Position numbers and translations under genes: made by a program
Notes under the pieces: generated by a model
Seen by the model: only the letters and a program-made list of their open reading frames with translations
What the model was told of the DNA's origin: nothing
The model's database searches: none
Shown: positions 1 to 5,351 of the stretch, in pieces
How the letters are laid out: each line of letters begins with the position of its first letter
How positions within the stretch are numbered: position 1 is the first letter of the stretch
DNA from: an uncultured Treponema sp.
GTDB lineage: Bacteria; Spirochaetota; Spirochaetia; Treponematales; Treponemataceae
NCBI GenBank assembly: GCA_937891125.1
Contig: CALAEZ010000031.1
Span: forward strand, 1 to 7,780
Direction: 5' to 3'
Length of the DNA: 7,780 bases

Positions 1-6
1 CTCCAT
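1..6 (-). CDS. start codon of a downstream gene, cut by the window edge
   Basis: On the minus strand an ATG GAG begins one base after the TAG stop of the XRE-type regulator, so a second cistron may be translationally coupled to it. Only two codons are visible and nothing can be said of the product from sequence. In known two-gene modules of this layout, a small XRE regulator is often followed by an ImmA/IrrE-type metallopeptidase; that is family knowledge used as a guess, not evidence. The ribosome binding site is not strong. Confidence 0.25.
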
Positions 7-7
7 G

Positions 8-394
8 CTACATAGGCTTTTCACCCGACTTTAGCTTCTGCAGAAATTCCTTTACTTCTGCTAGCTGCTCTCTGTTCATTTGCGACAGGTCATGCGCAAA
101 CAGAACAGCTGTGTCCACATATTCAGGCAGAATATCCTGCTGAATACCCTTAAGGCCAATTTCGACCTTTTCTCTTGATTCTGCCACAAGACGCGCAAAC
201 TCAAGCTTCTGTTCTTCTGAAAGACTATACTTTGCAAAAAGATGGTCTTTCATTTCTTCCGGCGCGGTTCTTCTGCCATTTTCGATTGCCGAAAGATACG
301 CAGCAGAAAGATGTAAATCTTCTGCCATATCGCCCAAGCTCTTGTCGCCGTCTATGCGCAACTTTCTAAGAAACTTTGCGATTTCTGTAGCCAT
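8..394 (-). CDS. small XRE-family helix-turn-helix transcriptional regulator
   Basis: A 128-residue protein, probably a cytoplasmic DNA-binding regulator. The N-terminal half is a Cro/C1-type helix-turn-helix: residues 18-43 contain MAEDLHLSAAYLSAIENGRR, with the usual A-x-x-L-x-x-S-x-x-Y-L-S-x-I-E-N-G pattern of the recognition helices. Residues 44-75 continue the helical bundle. The rest (about 76-128) is a charged helical tail (EYVDTAVLFAHDLSQMN and a Lys/Glu-rich end), plausibly for dimerisation or a partner protein. The ATG at 394 is preferred because a TAG lies three codons upstream in frame; the nearby ribosome site (GGTAGG) is modest. A minus-strand promoter at 484-512 gives a leader of about 80 nt. 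A second start codon 1 nt past the stop suggests a two-gene module. The operator and target are unknown; autoregulation is typical of the family. Confidence 0.88.
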   Translation of the reverse strand: MATEIAKFLRKLRIDGDKSLGDMAEDLHLSAAYLSAIENGRRTAPEEMKDHLFAKYSLSEEQKLEFARLVAESREKVEIGLKGIQQDILPEYVDTAVLFAHDLSQMNREQLAEVKEFLQKLKSGEKPM

Positions 395-460
395 AAATAC
401 CTACCCGTTTTGTACGGATTTCACCGTAGGATTGTGTTTCAAGGCAGTTTGCTACTTCTG

Positions 461-468
461 CCTCCTTT
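461..468 (-). promoter_or_regulatory. orphan Shine-Dalgarno sequence in the regulator leader
   Basis: The minus strand reads AAAGGAGG here, the strongest ribosome-binding motif in the window. It lies 66 bases upstream of the regulator's ATG, far too distant to serve it. The only reading frame nearby that could use it starts with TTG 18 nt later, encodes 13 codons and ends two codons before the ATG. Between the two lies a small inverted repeat, TACGG (413-417) with CCGTA (424-428). It may be a leader peptide, a relic of an older start, or chance. Confidence 0.3.
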
Positions 469-483
469 CTCCAACTTGTTTAT

Positions 484-512
484 AATGTAATACATAAAGT
501 TTGTGCCGTCAA
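484..512 (-). promoter_or_regulatory. sigma70-like promoter for the XRE regulator
   Basis: Read on the minus strand, TTGACG (507-512) and TACATT (484-489) are separated by exactly 17 bases. The -35 matches the consensus at 5 of 6 positions and the -10 at 4 of 6. Transcription would begin near 477 and leave a leader of about 80 nt. A perfect 11-bp palindrome ATGTAaTACAT (485-495) overlaps the -10 and is a candidate operator for the regulator itself. Confidence 0.55.
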
Positions 513-560
513 TACTAAAAATAAAATATTTTTACAAAATGTAAATTTAGGTAAAATATT
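511..560. other. very AT-rich intergenic tract
   Basis: Only 5 of these 50 bases are G or C. The tract contains an inverted repeat TTTAC-aaaat-GTAAA (531-545) and two copies of AAAATATT. It lies directly beside a consensus DnaA box, so it resembles a duplex-unwinding element, but AT-rich intergenic DNA is common and no replication gene is present. Confidence 0.45.
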
Positions 561-564
561 TGTG

Positions 565-573
565 TTATCCACA
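565..573 (+). promoter_or_regulatory. perfect DnaA-box nonamer
   Basis: TTATCCACA is identical to the strong Escherichia coli DnaA-box consensus. A related CTATCCACG (7 of 9) follows at 588-596 on the same strand, 23 bp start to start, and a weaker reversed match (TGTGGAATG, 6 of 9) lies at 623-631. A perfect nonamer is expected by chance only in about one window of this size in fifteen. Possible roles are DnaA binding at a gene promoter, a DnaA-titrating site or part of an origin. No dnaA, dnaN or rep gene is visible. Confidence 0.4.
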
Positions 574-639
574 CACTCAAATACGGGCTATCCACGGAGT
601 CAATTACGGTCGGTAGAGGGGGTGTGGAATGGACTGCAT

Positions 640-667
640 AAAGAATTTTACAAAATCATGATTCTTT
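640..667. repeat. inverted repeat in the intergenic region
   Basis: AAAGAAT (640-646) and ATTCTTT (661-667) form a 7-bp stem around 14 bases; the right arm is overlapped by a perfect 10-bp palindrome AATCATGATT (654-663). There is no T-run to make it a terminator. TTTACAAAAT inside it also occurs at 531-540. It could be a protein-binding site, but no function can be assigned. Confidence 0.3.
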
Positions 668-752
668 TGCCCAAAATGCGCTATATTTGTGTTCCAAGAG
701 TAGACTGTTGAATCAATGCCGTTTGTGCTCTTCAATTTTTTTAAGTATCTGA

Positions 753-980
753 TTGTATTTAGACCTTTTTATTGCGCTTTTTAAGGATATCTGTCCGTTT
801 GAAGATGTGTATGATTTTTGCGCATTTGTGCGGGAACATATTGGAACGAAGACTGATGAGAAGTTTGATGGCGGCAAAAGCTACTTAAGTAAATTGATTG
901 TAAACGCAGTGCAGACGAGAAAAGCTGAATGTAGGTTGTATAACAAGATGTGTGCATTATTTGCTGAAACAATTATTTGA
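753..980 (+). pseudogene. unrecognised 75-codon ORF, probable gene remnant
   Basis: The frame begins with TTG immediately after an in-frame TGA and has no ribosome binding site, so it is unlikely to be expressed as such. The product would have a hydrophobic start (LYLDLFIALF) and an amphipathic, Cys- and Lys-containing remainder (EDVYDFCAFVREHIG, then SYLSKLIVNAVQTRKAE). The amino-acid mix is protein-like rather than random, but I do not recognise a family. Its last 29 bases overlap the next fragment in another frame. Together with short broken frames at 629-784, this suggests decayed coding sequence upstream of the broken diguanylate cyclase, possibly part of the same lost gene. Confidence 0.3.
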
Positions 981-1692
981 GAGCGAAGTCCTAATATCAT
1001 GCACCGTGCAAAGAGTTGTTATGTTTTTAATGATAGTTTTTGTGGTGCGTATACTAGAAATGCACAATCATAAAGCAGATTATATAAAACAAGTAACGCC
1101 TTTTTATAATGTAGCCTATCTGCTCTATCCCCTTATGGATGATGCACAGGGAAAATTTAAGGGCGGCTTTGGCGTTGATGTTCTTATTGCTGATTTATAT
1201 GAGCAAAGTATCAGCTTAAATCTTGGAGAAGGCGCGTACGCCTTTTTGGTTGACAACAACGGTAACGTTGTTTCTCCTGACGGGGATGCAAAAGCGTTAT
1301 CTGAAAGTGAGGGTGATTCGGTTGCAAAAAAACTGCTTTCTGCAGATGACAGTATATTCTTAGAAAGCGGCGTGTATTATACTGCTGCGAGGGTAAAAAG
1401 CACCGGCTGGCTGGTTTGTCTGCATGTTCCAGAAAAACTGCTGCTTGCTCCTGTTCATTCTATTGATACTGGTACGCGTCTTGTCATTATTTCGTTTATA
1501 ATTACGTTTATCATTATTCTTGTTGTTGTTACTTCTGTCGTACGTCGTGTTTCACACGCGCTTACATATCCAATTATCAGCTTACAGGAAGACGTATTAC
1601 ATTATACAGAGTCAAAGAATCCTGATATGACCTTGAAACTAAGAAAATTGAATGGCGAATTGAGCAGGAAGGCTTTACGGAGTTTGGCATAA
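952..1692 (+). pseudogene. 5' fragment of a decayed Cache-sensor diguanylate cyclase
   Basis: Open frame of 246 codons beginning with GTG, with no clear ribosome site. Residues about 24-34 are a short hydrophobic stretch. Residues 44-150 look like the C-terminal half of an extracytoplasmic Cache sensor: VTPFYNVAY, YPLMDDAQGKFKGGFGVDV, AYAFLVDNNGNVVSPDG and STGWLVCLHVPEKLL. A strong membrane segment follows (ISFIITFIIILVVVTSVV), then a HAMP-like stretch (YPIISLQEDVLHYTES). The last ~25 codons (after about 1615) no longer resemble a protein domain, because the catalytic domain continues in another frame. Most of the expected 200-residue Cache ectodomain is missing, and between NVAY and YPLM a few residues that normally bridge these strands appear lost. 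I infer an inactivated membrane receptor that once signalled through c-di-GMP; the other half is the GGDEF fragment just downstream. Confidence 0.65.
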
Positions 1693-1694
1693 TT

Positions 1695-2072
1695 ATGGTT
1701 GACCTGAATTTTCTTAAAAAGATTAACGACAACTTCGGGCATGAAAAAGGTAACATAGCCATTAAAAAAATTTGTGACATTGTTTGTAAAACCTTTTCCC
1801 ATTCTTCTGTATTCAGGCTTGGTGGCGATGAATTTGTAGCTATCGTCCTTAATGATGACTTTAAGAATATACAGGTGTTGCTAGAAAAATTCAGTGCTAC
1901 TATGAGCCAAATTTGGAAGCAGGAAAACCTAGAGCCGTGGGAGCGCGTTTCTGCTGCTATAGGATACGCTCAGTTTGATGTGACCAAGGATAGGGATATA
2001 AAAGACACCTTTAAGCGTGCAGACGATTTGATGTATGAAAATAAACATGCGATGCGGGCAACGAGAGACTAG
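1695..2072 (+). pseudogene. 3' fragment: GGDEF catalytic domain of the broken diguanylate cyclase
   Basis: GGDEF domains make cyclic di-GMP from two GTP. The frame holds the catalytic signature RLGGDEFVAIV, the metal and substrate motif MVDLNFLKKINDNFGHEKGN and the closing helix DLMYENKHAMR, so the core is full length to its natural C-terminus. The ATG at 1695 is not the real start: homology-like sequence in the same frame (YDLETKKIEWRIEQ, then EFGIIMVD) extends back to 1626, just after a TGA at 1623-1625. The usual D-x-L-T opening of the domain is absent. No inhibitory RxxD site precedes GGDEF. The domain alone, cut from its Cache-HAMP part by a frame change near 1600-1626, is unlikely to be translated efficiently. 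If a start near 1695 were used, the N-terminal strand of the domain would be missing. Confidence 0.72.
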
Positions 2073-2114
2073 AAACGTGTGGTAGGAAAAACGTTGCTTT
2101 GATGCATACGATAA

Positions 2115-2219
2115 AAAGCCGACGAGCAAAATGCTGACGTACAGCTTGAATCCGCCGTCAAACTTGCGTATGATAGAATTCGTCTTATAGAAGAGACGGG
2201 GAGAAAAGCAAGCGTATGA
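2115..2219 (+). pseudogene. coding-like remnant, C-terminus of a lost gene
   Basis: This 34-codon frame follows a TAA and reads as an acidic, helical C-terminus: ADEQNADVQLESAVKLAYDR followed by IRLIEETGRKASV. Its TGA (2217-2219) overlaps the ATG of the fructokinase as ATGA, a classic sign of translational coupling. No start codon with a ribosome site is present inside the frame and I do not recognise the family. It may be the tail of an upstream operon gene that was deleted, or of the original product in this locus. The promoter proposed for the fructokinase lies within it. Confidence 0.35.
2146..2174 (+). promoter_or_regulatory. sigma70-like promoter for the fructokinase-cyclase-FecR operon
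   Basis: TTGAAT (2146-2151, 4 of 6 to consensus) and TATGAT (2169-2174, 5 of 6) are exactly 17 bp apart. The expected start near 2181 gives a leader of about 35 nt. The leader carries GGGGAG (2198-2203), 12 nt before the ATG at 2216, a slightly long spacing. Confidence 0.55.
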
Positions 2220-3199
2220 AACCGTATGATGTAACAGCGTTAGGCGAAATTTTAATAGACTTTACCTATGCAGGCGTAAATGCTGACGGAAAAAAAATCT
2301 ATGAAGAAAACCCTGATGGCGCACCCGCAAACTGTGTTTCTGCTGCCGTAAAATTGGGAGCAAAGGGTGCCTTTATCGGCATGACTGGCTACGACAGCTT
2401 TGGCGAGGATGTGCGTAAAACGCTGTCTGAGCTGGGGGTAGAAACAAAAGCAATGTGCTACACACGCGAGCAGCATACAACGCTTGCCTTTGTAAGTTTA
2501 GATGAAAAAGGGGAGCGAAGCTTTAGCTTTTGCCGCAATCCTGGTGCGGACACTCAGCTTATGACGGCAGATTTAGACGATGACCTTTTGCATGACAGCC
2601 GCATTTTGCATGTCGGCTCGCTTTCGCTGACTGATGAGCCCGCGAAAAGCGCAACCTTTGCTGCAATCCGCATGGTTAAGGCTGCTGGGGGGCTGGTGTC
2701 GTATGACCCGAACTACCGAAAGGCACTGTGGGGCGCGCGAAATGACGCCAGCGCCGAAATGAAGAGCCTGCTGCCGTTTGCAAATATCATAAAGGTAAGT
2801 GAAGAAGAGCTTCCTATGCTGTTAGGAGAGGGCATAACAGCAGAAAAAGGCGCCATGCAGCTTTTGGCAGGCGGCGCAAATCTTGTTTGCATTACGCTGG
2901 GGGCAAAGGGCGTGCGCTATGCGGCAAAAGCAGTTGACGGCACGGTTTTCTCTGGCGTTGTTCCGGCTCCAGAAGTGATCGTTGTTGACACAACGGGGGC
3001 TGGTGACAGCTTTACCGGCGGCTTACTGTATCGAATGACGCGCCGCGAAAGTCCGCTTTCTTTTACCAAGACAGAGCTTGAAAGCGACCTTGTGTTTGCA
3101 AATGCGGTTGCATCACTGTGTGTGACTAAGCGTGGCGGAATTCCTGCGCTGCCGCTCCTTTCTGATGTGGAAGCGTTTATGAAAGAAAAGGGACTGTAG
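2216..3199 (+). CDS. fructokinase-like PfkB-family carbohydrate kinase
   Basis: A 327-residue cytoplasmic sugar kinase of the PfkB (ribokinase) family, normal length. It would phosphorylate a hexose, most likely fructose to fructose 6-phosphate, using ATP. N-terminal substrate-binding part: GEILIDF (10-16, Asp15 a sugar contact), GAPANCVSAAVKLGAKGAFIG (35-55; GAPAN is typical of the fructokinase subgroup) and GYDSFGEDV. Middle: SYDPNYR (162-168) and KVSEEELPMLLG (193-204). Catalytic signature 2 is DTTGAGDSFTGGLL (258-271), with the anion hole GAG and catalytic base Asp264. The ATG at 2216 follows a purine-rich leader and its own promoter. Only 7 nt separate it from the adenylate cyclase, so the two are probably co-transcribed. 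Specificity within PfkB (fructose versus another ketose or 2-keto-3-deoxygluconate) cannot be fixed from sequence alone; the GAPAN and DPNYR motifs favour fructokinase. Confidence 0.9.
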   Translation: MKPYDVTALGEILIDFTYAGVNADGKKIYEENPDGAPANCVSAAVKLGAKGAFIGMTGYDSFGEDVRKTLSELGVETKAMCYTREQHTTLAFVSLDEKGERSFSFCRNPGADTQLMTADLDDDLLHDSRILHVGSLSLTDEPAKSATFAAIRMVKAAGGLVSYDPNYRKALWGARNDASAEMKSLLPFANIIKVSEEELPMLLGEGITAEKGAMQLLAGGANLVCITLGAKGVRYAAKAVDGTVFSGVVPAPEVIVVDTTGAGDSFTGGLLYRMTRRESPLSFTKTELESDLVFANAVASLCVTKRGGIPALPLLSDVEAFMKEKGL

Positions 3200-3206
3200 A
3201 CAGTAG

Positions 3207-5351
3207 ATGGCACAGATTCGCTTTTCCCTTGGTGCAAAGCTTGCGCTCATTATCGGTCTTATCGTCGTTGTCTCGCTCGGAACGGTTACGTTCTTAAACG
3301 GCTACTTTATTTCCGAGGATATGCGCATAACGGCAGAGGAAAATAATCTTTTGGTAAATACCCGCGCGGCAAATCTTGTGCAAAATGAGCTTTCGCAGGT
3401 GTGTGCAAACACCATGCAGCTTTTAGATGTTATGAGCTTAGTGCGCGGGGGGCAGCAGTCGGCTGCTTCTAAGCAAATGGCGTCTCTGTTCTTTGAGCGC
3501 AATCAGTCGATTGCCGCTATTTTAGTGCTTGATGTACCAGAGCCAACTGCAGCGAGTAAAAAGACGGTAAAAAAAGTGCTTGCGCTTGAAAATACGCTCT
3601 TTTTTACCCAGCATACAATAAAAGATACCTATACGGACGATTTTTTACGCAATCAGGTGTCTACAATAGCACGCGTCTGTGCAGGCGAAACACTTTCGAT
3701 AAATGCCTCTCCTTTTTACAACACGTTTCTTTTAGCGCTCTTTATCCCTTATCGTGAAAACGCAACTGAGCAGTGCTGTCTTATTCTTTTTGACGGCGCT
3801 AAAATCTCAGAGCAGTTTAGAACGGGTGCGACAACCTTTGCCATTAACAGCGCAGGCGAGTTGCTTTTACACCCCCATTTTGAGCTTGTGCTTCATGCAG
3901 AAAAAATGCAGGATAATCCGCTTGTTATGGCGGTGCAGTCTTCTAGGGGCTCATCGGCAAGAAGTAGCCACCAGATGCAGTTTTCGGTAGAAAATGCTGC
4001 AGGAAAGGTGGAGTCATACATTGGTGCGTATCAGACGCTTTCGGTTGCTGATGTAAGCGTGCTTACCACCGTGCCGCTTTCGGTGGTGCTTGAAGGCGCG
4101 CGGGCGACCGTGCGTAACAATATCTATCTTATGCTTGTCGTGCTCTTTATTTCTGTTGCGCTCATTTTGCTTTTTGCGCGCTTTTGCATTTCGCGTCATC
4201 TACGTATGCTTACCGCGTGCGCAGAAGAAATTCAGAATGGAAACTTTAATTCGGAGCTGATTCCGCTATTAAATGTGCGGCGGAGGGACGAAATCGGCAT
4301 TTTAAATCAGAGCACCAAAGACGAGCAGGAGTTTCTGAATACCTTTGCTCACTTTACAAATAAAGGGGTAGCAAAGGCGATTGCGCGGAAAGAAATTGAT
4401 TTTGATCCGCACCTAAAGGACGTAACGATTTTCTTTAGCGACATTCGCGGATTTACTGCTATCTCTGACACGTTTAAGACGCGCTTCCAGGACGACAGCC
4501 CGCGCGAAATTATCGGGTTTTTAAACGACTACATGAGCCGCATGGTAAACTGCGTTACGATAAGCGGCGGTACCATCGACAAATTTGAAGGCGATGCTAT
4601 TATGGCAGTCTGGGGTATTTTACGCGATGAAAGTCTTGCATTTGAGCAGCTGCCTGACGGCGACAGCGAAAAAGAACGGCTTGCAGCTCTGCATCACAAG
4701 CATGTGCAGGAGGACGCGATTGCTGCTATCCGCGGTACGGTTGCCATGCGGTATGCGCTTATGCAATACAATAAGGATGCTAAAGCCTTTACGGCCTCTC
4801 ATGTACACGAAGCGCGGGCGCAGTATAAGCCGCACATTCAGATTGGCTGTGGCATAAATACTGGGCGTGCTACCTGTGGCATTATGGGAAGCGAAGATAA
4901 AATGGAGTATACGGCGATTGGTGACAGTGTGAACTTTGCCAGCCGCACCGAAAGCGCAAATAAGCCCTGTGGCACGGACATTTTAATTACCGAAGATACG
5001 TATAATCTGCTTAAAAAAGACTATATCCGCTGTTATGAAAACGATTTTTCGCTTTCCCCTGAGCATGAAGCGGACGAGCTTGTCGTTGAGCAAATTCCTG
5101 TTGCATTTGATGTAAAAGGCAAGGGAGAGCAGCATTTTTATGGCGTGGTAAACATGCCGCAGTTTGACATAGCAGCGTTTTTTAGCGTGACGGAGCCAGA
5201 TTTTACGGTTGACGCTGATTGTGCGCAGTGCGTGGGACCACAGGGACCAAAAACGCTCGCAGACGTACGAACGTTGCTTGGTATTCCGATACCAGATTTT
5301 GAAACGGTACACTTGAATGAAGAAGAGAACAAAATCCAGATCAAAAAGTGA
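3207..5351 (+). CDS. membrane-bound class III (IIIb) adenylate cyclase with Cache-like sensor and HAMP
   Basis: A 714-residue inner-membrane receptor that converts ATP to cAMP. Order: membrane segment 12-32; extracytoplasmic Cache-like sensor about 35-300 (including FAINSAGELLLHPH, 211-224); membrane segment about 305-327; HAMP about 328-365; catalytic domain about 400-650. Catalytic residues are all present: metal-binding Asp412 (FFSDIRGFT) and Asp463 (FEGDAIMAVWG), adenine-selecting Lys459, and transition-state Asn576 and Arg580 (VNFASR). Thr569 (EYTAIGD) stands where class IIIa enzymes have Asp, which marks class IIIb, a group in which bicarbonate stimulation is known. Between the second metal motif and IGCGINTG the enzyme carries a segment some 20-25 residues longer than usual. 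A C-terminal tail (about 650-714) carries CAQC (672-675) and GPQGPKTLADVRTLLG. The gene starts 7 nt after the fructokinase stop and ends within the FecR gene, so it is the middle cistron of an operon. The signal sensed is unknown. Confidence 0.93.
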   Translation: MAQIRFSLGAKLALIIGLIVVVSLGTVTFLNGYFISEDMRITAEENNLLVNTRAANLVQNELSQVCANTMQLLDVMSLVRGGQQSAASKQMASLFFERNQSIAAILVLDVPEPTAASKKTVKKVLALENTLFFTQHTIKDTYTDDFLRNQVSTIARVCAGETLSINASPFYNTFLLALFIPYRENATEQCCLILFDGAKISEQFRTGATTFAINSAGELLLHPHFELVLHAEKMQDNPLVMAVQSSRGSSARSSHQMQFSVENAAGKVESYIGAYQTLSVADVSVLTTVPLSVVLEGARATVRNNIYLMLVVLFISVALILLFARFCISRHLRMLTACAEEIQNGNFNSELIPLLNVRRRDEIGILNQSTKDEQEFLNTFAHFTNKGVAKAIARKEIDFDPHLKDVTIFFSDIRGFTAISDTFKTRFQDDSPREIIGFLNDYMSRMVNCVTISGGTIDKFEGDAIMAVWGILRDESLAFEQLPDGDSEKERLAALHHKHVQEDAIAAIRGTVAMRYALMQYNKDAKAFTASHVHEARAQYKPHIQIGCGINTGRATCGIMGSEDKMEYTAIGDSVNFASRTESANKPCGTDILITEDTYNLLKKDYIRCYENDFSLSPEHEADELVVEQIPVAFDVKGKGEQHFYGVVNMPQFDIAAFFSVTEPDFTVDADCAQCVGPQGPKTLADVRTLLGIPIPDFETVHLNEEENKIQIKK

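Noticed and set aside
481..486. Perfect TATAAT on the plus strand as a -10 box
   Set aside because: The expected -35 region (458-463, CTGCCT) has no useful match, and the same DNA is better explained as part of the minus-strand promoter.
2074..2095. AACGT/ACGTT inverted repeat after the GGDEF fragment as a terminator
   Set aside because: The stem is only 5 bp with a 12-nt loop and no T-run follows.
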